Below, piece after piece: positions 39,669 to 48,404 of a DNA stretch of 50,747 nt. Every line of letters starts with the position of its first letter. Position 1 is the stretch's first letter. Location of the stretch: positions 1 through 50,747 of the forward strand of contig JAFRRN010000021.1 of assembly GCA_017428055.1 (NCBI GenBank), written 5' to 3'. The notes under the pieces are model-generated. The model saw only the letters and a program-made list of their open reading frames with translations, was not told where the DNA came from and ran no database searches. A program made the translations under genes and the position numbers. This DNA comes from Prevotella sp. (GTDB taxonomy: Bacteria > Bacteroidota > Bacteroidia > Bacteroidales > Bacteroidaceae).

Positions 39669-40637
39669 TTATGCAACGACGTTTTGTGGCTTTCCCTGGA
39701 TGAATGCGCGAACATTCTCTGTGGCAATGTCAATCAATCTCACCCTTGCCTCGTAAGTTGCCCATGATATATGTTGCGTGATATAGGCATCGGGGCAGTG
39801 TATCAATGGGTTGTCGGCTGGCGGTGGCTCCTGGCTAAGGACATCGGCACAATAGGCGGCAATCCTTTTCTCATTGAGGGCATCGGCAACATCTTTCTCA
39901 TTGACCAACGGTCCCCGTCCTGTATTGATGAGGATGGCAGTGGGTTTCATCTTGCGTAAGGCATCCGCATCAATGAGGTATCGGGTCTCGGCGGTCAGAG
40001 GGCAATGCAATGAGACCACATCGCTATGGATGAAAAGTTCATCGAGAGATACTTTGCCGATGCCTGTGGGAAGCATGTTCGCGGGCTTGCTGCTATAGGC
40101 AATCACTTTCATCCCAAAGGCTTGCGCAATGGCGGCAACACGTTTCCCGATGTTACCAAGTCCCACGATGCCCATTGTCTTTCCCGCCAATTCCATCAAG
40201 GGCGTGTCCCAATAACAGAAATCGATGCTGTCGCTCCAATCACCTTGTTTGTTTTTATAGGCATAACGTTCTACATGATGAGCCACGGTAAGTAGATGGG
40301 CAAATACCATTTGCGCAACGCTATCGGTGCTATAGGCTGGTACGTTGGCCACGGTAATGCCCCGTTCCCTGGCGGCTTCCACATCGATGACGTTATATCC
40401 CGTGCCGAGAACGCCAATATACCGTAGGCGTGGCAACGACTCAAGCTCCTTTTTGCCAATGCAGACCTTATTGGTTAGGATGATTTCTGCCTCCTTGGCA
40501 CGTTCAATGATTTGTTCGGGTTTGGTGCGATCGTAGATGGTCAAGTTTCCTAATAGCCCCAGTTTGTCCCAGGAGAGGTCGCCGGGGTTGGTGGTGTAAC
40601 CGTCGAGGATGACGATTCTCATGCTCTTGTCAGTCAT
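39669..40637 (-). CDS. D-2-hydroxyacid dehydrogenase (NAD), glycerate dehydrogenase-like
   Basis: 322 aa. NAD-binding GIVGLGNIGKRVAAIAQAFG (about 150-168). Catalytic Arg is in NTGRGPLVNEKDV, Glu/Asp in ADVLSQEPPPADNPLI, and His in QHISWATYEAR near the end. The overall similarity is to hydroxypyruvate/glycerate dehydrogenases (HprA-like), which reduce hydroxypyruvate or related 2-oxoacids. ATG at 40637 or 40622 (MRIVILDG); the latter begins exactly at the first strand. It follows the histidine phosphatase gene by 21 nt and is probably cotranscribed. Confidence 0.88.
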   Translation of the reverse strand: MTDKSMRIVILDGYTTNPGDLSWDKLGLLGNLTIYDRTKPEQIIERAKEAEIILTNKVCIGKKELESLPRLRYIGVLGTGYNVIDVEAARERGITVANVPAYSTDSVAQMVFAHLLTVAHHVERYAYKNKQGDWSDSIDFCYWDTPLMELAGKTMGIVGLGNIGKRVAAIAQAFGMKVIAYSSKPANMLPTGIGKVSLDELFIHSDVVSLHCPLTAETRYLIDADALRKMKPTAILINTGRGPLVNEKDVADALNEKRIAAYCADVLSQEPPPADNPLIHCPDAYITQHISWATYEARVRLIDIATENVRAFIQGKPQNVVA

Positions 40638-40658
40638 GGTGATGTTGTCTTGGTTTGT

Positions 40659-41255
40659 TTATCTGACAAATTCGTCAAAATTGCTTTTGAGGCTGATGGT
40701 GCTGGAGACATTCTCTGGCGATATGGCATATTCTTTCCCTTCGGGAAGAAGCCGCAACTCACGGAGTTCGGCATTGTTCATCTTGGGAACGGTGTGAATG
40801 GGCCTGTCGAAATAGACGCTCTGGATGGCTTTGTTGACGATGCCATGCCCCACGGCAAGGACGGTCTTGTTGGGATATTGCCGTCTAATCTCCTCAAGGA
40901 ATCTTGATGCCCTTTCCGTTAATTGCGACAATGTTTCCATGTCTTCGGGCCACGGCTCGTCCTTTCCGATGTCTGGGATATAGCGTCCTGTGAACTGTCC
41001 GCAGTCTCTCTCGCGCAGCAAGGGCATTGTGACGACTTCCTTCCCATGTGGCTCGGCGATGATTTTGCAGGAGTCGATGGCTCGCTTGAGGTCGCTGGAG
41101 ATGAACACATCAATGGGTTCGTTGGCAAGTCGGTTGCGCAGTTCCGTCATCTGCTTGATGCCTTTTTCGTTAAGTTCACCCTGCCGATGCCCTTGTATGA
41201 TGTGCTTGGCATTGTCAATGGTTTCTCCGTGTCGTGTCAATAATAGGATGGTCAT
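40659..41255 (-). CDS. Histidine phosphatase (phosphoglycerate-mutase-like)
   Basis: 198 aa. The catalytic RHG signature is in MTILLLTRHGETIDNAKHIIQGH (residues 8-10), with Arg in SSDLKRAIDS, the acid Glu in LLRERDCGQF and the second His in VLAVGHGIVNKA. Members hydrolyse phosphomonoesters or move phosphate; the substrate here is unknown. The frame extends to 41285 only from a TTG, and an exact -7 box (41283-41290) covers it, so ATG 41255 is the start. It is followed by the 2-hydroxyacid dehydrogenase. Confidence 0.88.
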   Translation of the reverse strand: MTILLLTRHGETIDNAKHIIQGHRQGELNEKGIKQMTELRNRLANEPIDVFISSDLKRAIDSCKIIAEPHGKEVVTMPLLRERDCGQFTGRYIPDIGKDEPWPEDMETLSQLTERASRFLEEIRRQYPNKTVLAVGHGIVNKAIQSVYFDRPIHTVPKMNNAELRELRLLPEGKEYAISPENVSSTISLKSNFDEFVR

Positions 41256-41282
41256 AAAAGATGATTTTTGATGTTTCAGTGA

Positions 41283-41290
41283 CAAAATTA
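41283..41290 (-). promoter_or_regulatory. -7 box for the histidine phosphatase gene
   Basis: The minus strand reads TAATTTTG, exact. It excludes the TTG at 41285 as a start. Confidence 0.55.
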
Positions 41291-41298
41291 CAAAAAAG

Positions 41299-41330
41299 AT
41301 TGTGATTCACCCATATTATTCTTAATTTTG
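41299..41330 (+). promoter_or_regulatory. Promoter for the DUF308 gene
   Basis: ATTG (41299-41302, one mismatch), 20 bp, TAATTTTG (41323-41330, exact), 26 bp before the ATG at 41357. Confidence 0.6.
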
Positions 41331-41356
41331 CGGCAAATCTTTACAAAAGCGAAGTC

Positions 41357-42007
41357 ATGAAGATCTTTTTCTCCTCATTGGTAAGGGCCGTGGTTGCCGC
41401 GATAGTGGGCATGTTGATACTTGAATATCGGGAAGATACGGTTCGATGGATTACCGTCGCCTCGGGTGTTTTGTTCTTTGTCTCGGGAATCATTTCCTGT
41501 GCCATCTATTATAGTGGCAAGCAGAAAGCCGAAGGGCAAAAAGTCTATGATGCCGAGGGAAACTTGGTGTCGGCGGGGTTGTCGCCCAATTTCCCGTTGG
41601 TGGGTCTCGGTAGCATCATCCTTGGTATCATCCTGGCAGTCATGCCCGTGTCGTTCATCACAGGGGTTATGTATGCGATGGCGGCTATCTTGATCTTGGG
41701 AGCCATCAACCAGTTTGTGAATTTGGGGCGGGCAACCCGTTTCTGCCGTGTGGGCTTCTTCTATTGGCTGTTGCCTTCGGTTATCCTTTTGGTGGCATTG
41801 TTCTTGATTTTCAAGCCTATTGAGATGGCTACCACACCCTTGTTGCTCACGGGATGGTGCATGTTGCTTTATGCTGCCACGGAGATAGTCAATGGTCTCA
41901 AACTCGTGGCTGCTAACCATGAGCGTAAGATAATGGAGAAAGAGAAAGAGGTTGTTGTCCAAAAGGAGGAACAACTTCCTGCGCCTTCCGACGACTCAGC
42001 ATCATGA
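41357..42007 (+). CDS. DUF308 / HdeD-like membrane protein
   Basis: 216 aa with about six TM helices in three pairs. GMLILEYREDTVRWITVASGVLFFVSGIISC, PLVGLGSIILGIILAVMPVSFITGVMYAMAAILILGAINQFVNL and PSVILLVALFLIFKPIEMATTPLLLTGWCMLLYAATEIVNGLKL match the repeated DUF308/HdeD pattern. The C-terminal tail is charged (ERKIMEKEKEVVVQKEEQ). Function unknown; E. coli HdeD is linked to acid resistance. It converges on uridine kinase and the two stop codons share TCATGA. Confidence 0.82.
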   Translation: MKIFFSSLVRAVVAAIVGMLILEYREDTVRWITVASGVLFFVSGIISCAIYYSGKQKAEGQKVYDAEGNLVSAGLSPNFPLVGLGSIILGIILAVMPVSFITGVMYAMAAILILGAINQFVNLGRATRFCRVGFFYWLLPSVILLVALFLIFKPIEMATTPLLLTGWCMLLYAATEIVNGLKLVAANHERKIMEKEKEVVVQKEEQLPAPSDDSAS

Positions 42008-42631
42008 ATTGACCTCTGGCATCAACCCCTCAATGTACTTGCATAGGATGCCGATGCCCTTGAGATTCTCGCCGCCTTGCGGGATGATGAGGTCAGCATA
42101 TCGCTTCGTGGGCTCGATGAATTGCTCGTGCATGGGCTTAAGAACCTTGAGATAGCGGTCTACAACCATCGAGACGGTACGTCCGCGGTCGATAGTGTCG
42201 CGCTGGATATTGCGGATGAGCCGCTCATCGGGGTCTGTATCGACAAAGATTTTCAAGTCCATCAAGTCTCGTAGCTTACGGTTGAGCAGTGTCATGATGC
42301 CCTCGATGATGATGACGGGCTTCGGCTCCACGTGGATGGTATCGGGCAATCGGTTGCAGAGCAGGTAGGAATAGGTGGGTTGCTCGATGGCATTGCCTTG
42401 TCGCAACTCATTGATTTGCTTGTAGAGTAGTTTCCAGTCGAAGGCATCGGGATGGTCGAAGTTGATGGCGTGACGCTCCTCTTCCGTCATGTGCGACGTG
42501 TCGTTGTAATAAGAGTCCAAGGGAACGACCGCCACATAGTGCGGTGGCAATGCCTCGACGATTTTCTTCACGACGGTGGTCTTGCCCGACCCCGTGCCGC
42601 CGGCGATACCGATAATGGTTACTTTTTCCAT
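42002..42631 (-). CDS. udk: Uridine kinase
   Basis: 209 aa. P-loop GIAGGTGSGKTTVVKKI (residues about 8-24), then VVPLDSYYNDTSHMTEEERHAINFDHPDAFDW, the substrate-binding block typical of uridine/cytidine kinases, and IIEGIMTLLNRKLRDLMDLKIFVDTDPDERLIRNIQRD. It phosphorylates uridine and cytidine to UMP/CMP in pyrimidine salvage. It is the third gene of a unit with a secreted nuclease-like enzyme and a DNA-glycosylase-like protein (12-nt gap), which suggests use of imported nucleosides. Confidence 0.94.
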   Translation of the reverse strand: MEKVTIIGIAGGTGSGKTTVVKKIVEALPPHYVAVVPLDSYYNDTSHMTEEERHAINFDHPDAFDWKLLYKQINELRQGNAIEQPTYSYLLCNRLPDTIHVEPKPVIIIEGIMTLLNRKLRDLMDLKIFVDTDPDERLIRNIQRDTIDRGRTVSMVVDRYLKVLKPMHEQFIEPTKRYADLIIPQGGENLKGIGILCKYIEGLMPEVNS

Positions 42632-42643
42632 GTTATTTTGGTT

Positions 42644-43216
42644 TTATGTGATGTCTTGAAACAAGTGGGCATAATATTCTGCCTTGCGCTCTACCTTCAT
42701 GGGATAGGCGCGTGAACTGCTGGGCATACGATAGAGCCGCATGTCCTTGCCTTTATATTTGAAAGAGGTGTAGGATCCCACTTTGGGTTGAGTGATTTGG
42801 AATTGACCGCAAAAGATGTCGGTCGCCTTTTGCCCTGTCGTCACAACGACCTCACATTGTGGGATGCGGCTCAACAGGGCATCTAAATCCGTCTCTTCCA
42901 CCACTTCCAAGTCTTTGTCGGAAGCTGTGTTGTTGAGCCTTCTCACGGCAATGGCGGTGTCGAACAACCCTATATGTCGATCGTTGAGGAATGGGATGAT
43001 GCGGTCAAGGACAAACTCCTTACGCTCCTCGTCAACGAAATGCGCCTTGTCATCGTAGAATAGAATGCCCATGATACGCCACATGTCGTTGATGAAGTTT
43101 GGATAGAAAAAGTCCATGCACCAACGCTTACGTGAAGGAGGGAAACTGCCGAGCATCAACACGCGGCATCCGTCGGGCAGGAAAGGTTGCCAAGGGTGGT
43201 GTTCCACTTCTGCCAT
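42644..43216 (-). CDS. Uracil-DNA-glycosylase-superfamily protein
   Basis: 190 aa from ATG 43216. The GCRVLMLGSFPPSRKRWCMDFFYPNFINDMWRIMG start matches the UDG superfamily core (GxxP loop) of Mug/UDG-like proteins, and CEVVVTTGQKATDIF plus RMPSSSRAY (position of the second active-site block) follow. In this subgroup the catalytic details differ from Ung, so the base specificity is not assigned. It starts 8 nt after the stop of the secreted EEP enzyme and ends 12 nt before udk. The upstream extension to 43288 overlaps the EEP gene and is rejected. Confidence 0.78.
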   Translation of the reverse strand: MAEVEHHPWQPFLPDGCRVLMLGSFPPSRKRWCMDFFYPNFINDMWRIMGILFYDDKAHFVDEERKEFVLDRIIPFLNDRHIGLFDTAIAVRRLNNTASDKDLEVVEETDLDALLSRIPQCEVVVTTGQKATDIFCGQFQITQPKVGSYTSFKYKGKDMRLYRMPSSSRAYPMKVERKAEYYAHLFQDIT

Positions 43217-43224
43217 ACGTCGGC

Positions 43225-44277
43225 TTATTGTTGTTCCTTGACAAGATAAACGACGACGGGAAGGTGGTCGCTGAACCCATTGAGCCATACGCCGCCAGCG
43301 GTAGTGCGGAGGGGAGACCCCTTGTATTTGCCCTCTTGTTGGATGAGATAGTCGCGGCGGAATATTTGTGGCTTCAGATACTTCAATGTGCTATAATCCT
43401 TGGTGCCGGCTTGGTCAAGCACGTTGGGAGTCATGACAATCTGGTCAAACAAGTTCCAAGAGCCATTGTACATCAAAGTGCCACGTCCCTCCTTGGTGAG
43501 GATGTTGTACCAGGGGTTAAACATTTCATCAGGTTTCACCTTGGCGAGGTCGCCTTTCGCACCCAATTGTTCCGTCATGCTCTTGTTGATGGGGTCGTCG
43601 TTCATGTCGCCCATGACAAACACCTTGCAATTAGGGTCATCGCGGAGCAGCGAATCTTTCAACACACGTACCTGCTTGCCTGCCAACTCACGATAATAGG
43701 CACCTGAAAAACGGCTGGGCCAGTGGCATACGACGACCGTCACATGCTCGTTTGCCAATGTTCCGCTCACCGTCAAAAAACCACGGGTGGCGCGGTTGCT
43801 GTCAGCTGGCAACTCATAGACGTATGGTACCAGTTTGACATCGCGCACCGTGAAAAGGCTGGGATTGTAGAGCATGGCACAATCCACGCCGCGTCGGTCG
43901 GCACCTTCCACATGTGCATATTTATATCCTCGAGCAGATAGAGGCTCCTGTGCCGTCAAGTCGTCAAGCACCTTGCTGTTCTCCACTTCACTCAAGCCGA
44001 TAACGGCGCAGCCCACACCCGGTAGCATGTCTGTTCCCATGTCTGCCAAGGCACGTGCCATGTTACGTAATTTGTTGGAATACTTCAGCCCATCCCACTT
44101 ATTTGTACCCGTGGGAAGGTACTCATAGTCGTTCTTTCCCGTGTCATGACAGGTGTCAAATAGGTTTTCTTGGTTGTAGAACCCTACACCATATACGGAG
44201 AATTTTCGTTGTGCGGATGTGGGTAGTGCGAAGAATAACGCCAACACCCATAGGATAGATTGCTTTGTCATCGTCAT
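43225..44277 (-). CDS. Secreted endonuclease/exonuclease/phosphatase-fold enzyme
   Basis: 350 aa from ATG 44277. Signal peptide MTMTKQSILWVLALFFALPTSAQ, then the EEP fold: GFYNQENLFDT (Asn/Glu metal site), CAVIGLSEVENSKVL (Glu), VVVCHWPSRF (His), FVMGDMNDDPIN (the GDxNDxP metal/catalytic motif) and WLNGFSDHLPVVVYL (SDHxP). These match DNase I-like/exonuclease III-like Mg-dependent phosphodiesterases. A signal peptide with no lipobox suggests periplasmic or secreted location. It is divergent from the TonB receptor operon and is the first gene of EEP-UDG-udk. The substrate (DNA, RNA, or other phosphodiesters) is unknown. Confidence 0.87.
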   Translation of the reverse strand: MTMTKQSILWVLALFFALPTSAQRKFSVYGVGFYNQENLFDTCHDTGKNDYEYLPTGTNKWDGLKYSNKLRNMARALADMGTDMLPGVGCAVIGLSEVENSKVLDDLTAQEPLSARGYKYAHVEGADRRGVDCAMLYNPSLFTVRDVKLVPYVYELPADSNRATRGFLTVSGTLANEHVTVVVCHWPSRFSGAYYRELAGKQVRVLKDSLLRDDPNCKVFVMGDMNDDPINKSMTEQLGAKGDLAKVKPDEMFNPWYNILTKEGRGTLMYNGSWNLFDQIVMTPNVLDQAGTKDYSTLKYLKPQIFRRDYLIQQEGKYKGSPLRTTAGGVWLNGFSDHLPVVVYLVKEQQ

Positions 44278-44296
44278 GTTAGTTAGTATTATGCTG

Positions 44297-44304
44297 CAAA
44301 TATC
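44297..44304 (-). promoter_or_regulatory. -7-like box for the EEP-UDG-udk unit
   Basis: The minus strand reads GATATTTG, one mismatch to TAnnTTTG, 20 nt before the ATG. The divergent plus-strand box TTACTTTG (44381-44388), also one mismatch, serves the receptor gene. Both sit in the 152-bp gap 44278-44429, so co-regulation is possible. Confidence 0.4.
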
Positions 44305-44429
44305 GTAATTAAATCTGAATAATCGTATATAATCGGCGGAAAAAACATCAAAAATCCTTTTATTTTTCAAATATATTTAGTTACTTTGCACCATATATTA
44401 AACCTAACAACTATTATTCATTTTTATAT

Positions 44430-47000
44430 ATGCAAGAAAAACTGAAACTCGTTGTGATGAGCCTCTGCTGTTCAACGATGGCTTTCGCACAAGTCACGGA
44501 GACAGAAGAGCAAAAGACCAGTTCGCTCAGCGAATCGGCATTCACGTTCACCGAGGCACAGTTGGGAGAGGACGACGACATGTCGCAGAATGTCACCATC
44601 CTCAACTCTAACACCAATGTGTATGCGTCACAGGTGGGATACCAGTTCTCGCCTGTGCGCTTCCGTTACCGTGCCTACAACCAGAAGTACAACGAAGTGT
44701 TTGTCAACGGCGCACCCATGAACGACATGGAGCGCGGGCAGTTCAGCTATTCCATGGTGGGTGGCTTGAACCAACAGACACGCAACGTGGACTTCGCCCT
44801 CCCCTTTGAGGGAAACAGCTTCACCATGCCCGCTATGGGCGGTAGTAACAATTACAACTTCCGTGCGGGGAGCATGGCGGCGGGGCATCGCATTACACTT
44901 AGTGGTGCCAATCGCAACTACACCGTGCGTGGGATGTACACATACGCTTCAGGATTCAACGAGAAGGGATGGGCTATCGCCGCCAACCTCACCTATCGTT
45001 GGGCAAAGGAGGGATATGTGGAAGGAACGTTCTACAATGCCCTTAGTTATTTCCTCGGGGTACAGAAGAAATGGGACAACGGCCACTCGCTCTCCCTTTC
45101 CACTTGGGGAAATCCCACCGAGAGGGCATCGCAAGGTGCTTCCACCGATGAGGCTTATTGGCTTGCCAATGACCGTTATTACAATCCTTATTGGGGATAC
45201 CAAAACGGCCACAAGCGCAACTCGCGCGTCGTCAACGACTTTGCGCCGTCTGCCATTGCCACATGGGATTGGAACATCAACAACGACATGAAACTCACCA
45301 CGTCGCTCTTCGGCAAGTATTCGATGTACAAGAGTACCAAGCTCAATTACAACAATGCCGAGAACCCCCAGCCTAATTATTGGAAAAACCTTCCCAGTTC
45401 CTATTACGATGTGTGGGATGAGACCAATGCCACATACCGCACGGAGCTTGCCCTCAACGACTGGAACACGGCTCGCGACTTCTGGCTCGCCTCCAAGGAG
45501 AACCGGCAAATCAACTGGGACCGCCTCTATTGGTCCAACAAGAATGCTGCCGCCACGGGAGCAGATGCCCTCTACTATGTGCAAGCCAAGCACAGCGATA
45601 ACCTGACGTTCAACCTGTCGTCAACGTTCACCGAGCGGATGGGCGACAAGAAGACGTGGAACATCGGGGGAAACATCGCGTCCAATGTGGGAAGGCATTA
45701 CCAGACGATGGAAGACATGCTCGGTGCCTCCACGTTCCACAACATCAACTCGTATGCCCTCGGTACGTATGACATCATCAACCCCTACGTGCAATACGAC
45801 CTCAACACCATGGGAGCCAACGGGCAAGGCAAACTCGTCTATGAAGGCGACAAGTTCGGTTACGACTATGCCCTGCGGGTTTACAAGGGAAACATCTGGA
45901 GCAGCTATTCTGCCACGTCTGGTCCCTGGCACGCGATGATTGCCGGGCGTATGGGGCAGACCGCCATGAATCGCAAGGGATATATGCGCAATGGTATGTT
46001 TGCCGATAACTCATACGGAGCAAGCGAGACGGCATGGTTCAGCGAGGCAGGAGGAAAGGGTAGCCTTTCGCTCGATGCAGGTCGTGGCCATGTGTTTAAG
46101 TTAGGCGTAGGATATGAATGGAAAGCACCTTTGGCTAATGCCGCATTTGTCTCGCCAGAGATGAACAATGACTTCGTGAGCAACCTCAAGGATGAGCATG
46201 TGTTTAGTTCGGAGTTTAGTTACCAATACCAGAATGCTTGGGTTCATGCCAACCTGAATGCTTATTACAGCCGTGTTGACCATGCGACGGAATGGCAAAA
46301 CTTCTATTTTGACGACATCAACTCGTTCTCATACGTCTCCATGACAGGTATCGAGAAAGAATATTACGGCGTGGAATTAGGATTGGACTTCAAGGTCAAT
46401 TCCGCTTTCAACATCAAGGCTCTCGGCACATGGGGCGAAGCCAAGAACATCAACAATGCCAATGTGAGATACATGAGTTCCACCAAGCGCACCTACACCG
46501 ACGACATCGTGATGAACAAGGGTATGCGCGAGGCAGGGACACCGCTCACGGCTGCCAGCCTGATTGCCAGCTATCATTCAGGAGGATGGTTTATCGACCT
46601 CAGCGGCAACTATTACGACCGTATCTATCTCTCTTATTCGCCATCTTATCGCTACCAGGGAACGCTCACCACGATGGGCAGCATCGATAACTTCGGCGAC
46701 TTCATCGTACCAGAGCAAGCCAAGGGGCATGGCGGATTCATGCTCGACGGCTCCATTGGCCGCAACATCCGCCTGCGCCACGGCAACATCTCCATCAACC
46801 TCATGGTGACGAACATCCTCAACAACCGCAACATCGTGACGGGTGGATATGAGCAGAGCCGTTCTGACTATACCGTCAAGGACGACGGAAGCGGCAACAC
46901 CGTGCGCAACAACTCGCGTACCTATAAGTTCTCGAAGAACCCGATGAAGTATTATGCCTACGGCACCAACGGAATGCTTAACATCGCCTATAAATTCTAA
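44430..47000 (+). CDS. TonB-dependent outer-membrane receptor without SusD partner
   Basis: 856 aa. Signal peptide MQEKLKLVVMSLCCSTMAFAQ, a short acidic stretch, then a plug domain (DDDMSQNVTILNSNTNVYASQVGYQFSPVRFRYRAYNQ...VFVNGAPMNDMERGQFSY) directly after the signal; the carboxypeptidase-regulatory-like domain of SusC-type receptors is missing. The rest is a beta-barrel with many aromatic strands ending GTNGMLNIAYKF, a classical outer-membrane C-terminal Phe. No SusD homologue is near; instead two lipoproteins (DUF5689-like and OB-fold repeat) follow at 14 and 28 nt. It probably imports a ligand these lipoproteins bind, using the Ton system. Confidence 0.9.
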   Translation: MQEKLKLVVMSLCCSTMAFAQVTETEEQKTSSLSESAFTFTEAQLGEDDDMSQNVTILNSNTNVYASQVGYQFSPVRFRYRAYNQKYNEVFVNGAPMNDMERGQFSYSMVGGLNQQTRNVDFALPFEGNSFTMPAMGGSNNYNFRAGSMAAGHRITLSGANRNYTVRGMYTYASGFNEKGWAIAANLTYRWAKEGYVEGTFYNALSYFLGVQKKWDNGHSLSLSTWGNPTERASQGASTDEAYWLANDRYYNPYWGYQNGHKRNSRVVNDFAPSAIATWDWNINNDMKLTTSLFGKYSMYKSTKLNYNNAENPQPNYWKNLPSSYYDVWDETNATYRTELALNDWNTARDFWLASKENRQINWDRLYWSNKNAAATGADALYYVQAKHSDNLTFNLSSTFTERMGDKKTWNIGGNIASNVGRHYQTMEDMLGASTFHNINSYALGTYDIINPYVQYDLNTMGANGQGKLVYEGDKFGYDYALRVYKGNIWSSYSATSGPWHAMIAGRMGQTAMNRKGYMRNGMFADNSYGASETAWFSEAGGKGSLSLDAGRGHVFKLGVGYEWKAPLANAAFVSPEMNNDFVSNLKDEHVFSSEFSYQYQNAWVHANLNAYYSRVDHATEWQNFYFDDINSFSYVSMTGIEKEYYGVELGLDFKVNSAFNIKALGTWGEAKNINNANVRYMSSTKRTYTDDIVMNKGMREAGTPLTAASLIASYHSGGWFIDLSGNYYDRIYLSYSPSYRYQGTLTTMGSIDNFGDFIVPEQAKGHGGFMLDGSIGRNIRLRHGNISINLMVTNILNNRNIVTGGYEQSRSDYTVKDDGSGNTVRNNSRTYKFSKNPMKYYAYGTNGMLNIAYKF

Positions 47001-47014
47001 AACCCTACAGAGAT

Positions 47015-48376
47015 ATGAAACAGATGAAATATATCCTAATGGCCATCGTGGGGACATTGTTCGTCGCTTGCATGGGCGAAGACTATGCAGAACCCGCCTT
47101 GGAACAATCACCATACGGCAATAACGCCTTGACGGAGTCTAACCTGCTGACCATCCAACAGTTGAAAGACAAATATGCCAACATCATCGCCAATAGCGGC
47201 ATGGTGGAGGTGGAACAGGAAACGCAAATCAAGGGCATCATCACGGGCAATGACATTGGTGGTAATATATATAATGAGGTGTCCATACAAGACGAGACGG
47301 GTGCATTGCTTGTGTGTATCGCACAGGGTGGACTCTATGGACCGCTCGCCGTAGGGCAGGAGGTTCTCATCGAACTCAAAGGCCTCATGATTGGAGGGTA
47401 TGGGATGCAACCCGAAATTGGCGGTGTCTATACCAACCAAAACACGGGGGCGCAATCCATCGGACGCATGAGCCGTTATCTTTGGAACACTCATTATAAG
47501 TTGATTGGGACTCCCAATCCCACCAAGGTGGAAGAGATGATAGAAGACTTCGACCAGGCGCAAATGACCAATGCCAACTACCTTGCCGCCAATTGTGGCA
47601 AGATCATGAAGATAAGGGGCGTGACGCTTAAAGATGCCAACGGCAAGAAAGTGTATGCGCCCGACGACGGCAGCGTGTCGCTCACCGCTAACTGCGCCAA
47701 CCGTGCCTTTACGGGCATCGACCAGAATAGTCTCGTGTTGCGCACCAGCACGTATGCCGACTTCGCCAACACCATCATGCCCGAAGGGGAACACGACATC
47801 GTGGGCATCTTCACGCGCTATCGCAATACGTGGCAAATCCTCCTTCGCACCCTTGATGACGTGAGGGAAGCAGAGCCAGAGCCAACGGCATTGTTTGAGG
47901 AGTCGTTCTTAGATGCGGAGCGCAAGCAAGGAGACTTCACCATCGTAAATGTGGTTATGCCCGGCGACTTGAACTATGTTTGGAATTGGGATAGTCGCTA
48001 TGGCATGAAAGCATCTGCCTATCTTAACTCAACCAACCACGCAACAGACAGTTGGCTCGTATCGCCCGCCATCGACCTCAGTGGAGTGAGCGATGCCACG
48101 TTGACCTTCTCACAGGCATTCCGCTATGGCAATGGTGCAGAAGACCTCCATGTGTATGCCACAACGGAAGCATTCGACGGGGCGACCATCGATGCAAGCA
48201 AGTGGAAAGAACTCACTCTCGACCAATGGCCAGAAGGCACGTCATGGACATTCATCACCAGCACCACGTCGCTGAAAGACTATGCCGGGAAGAATGGCGT
48301 ACGCATCGCCTTCCGATACACCAGTACCGACAAGGCTGCCGCCACATGGGAAATCCAGAATGTTTCGATAGATTAA
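47015..48376 (+). CDS. DUF5689-type surface lipoprotein
   Basis: 453 aa. Lipobox GTLFVACMGEDY followed by acidic residues, as in surface-exposed Bacteroidetes lipoproteins. The N-terminal half (about 40-270) has TIQQLKDKYANIIANSG and VEQETQIKGIITGNDIGGNIYNEVSIQDETGALLVCI, matching DUF5689, an OB-fold-like domain. The C-terminal half (about 290-453) is a beta-sandwich of the choice-of-anchor/MAM-like type (LFEESFLDAERKQGDFTIVN...DSWLVSPAIDLSGVSDATLTFSQAFRYG). It lies 14 nt after the receptor. The ligand is unknown; OB folds often bind single-stranded nucleic acid or oligosaccharide. Confidence 0.82.
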   Translation: MKQMKYILMAIVGTLFVACMGEDYAEPALEQSPYGNNALTESNLLTIQQLKDKYANIIANSGMVEVEQETQIKGIITGNDIGGNIYNEVSIQDETGALLVCIAQGGLYGPLAVGQEVLIELKGLMIGGYGMQPEIGGVYTNQNTGAQSIGRMSRYLWNTHYKLIGTPNPTKVEEMIEDFDQAQMTNANYLAANCGKIMKIRGVTLKDANGKKVYAPDDGSVSLTANCANRAFTGIDQNSLVLRTSTYADFANTIMPEGEHDIVGIFTRYRNTWQILLRTLDDVREAEPEPTALFEESFLDAERKQGDFTIVNVVMPGDLNYVWNWDSRYGMKASAYLNSTNHATDSWLVSPAIDLSGVSDATLTFSQAFRYGNGAEDLHVYATTEAFDGATIDASKWKELTLDQWPEGTSWTFITSTTSLKDYAGKNGVRIAFRYTSTDKAAATWEIQNVSID

Positions 48377-48404
48377 ATTGATAAAAACAAAAAAGAACAA
48401 CAAT

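Noticed and set aside
48378-48404. Upstream start for the OB-fold lipoprotein
   Set aside because: The extension begins with TTG and pushes the signal peptide inside; the ATG at 48405 gives a normal lipoprotein signal.
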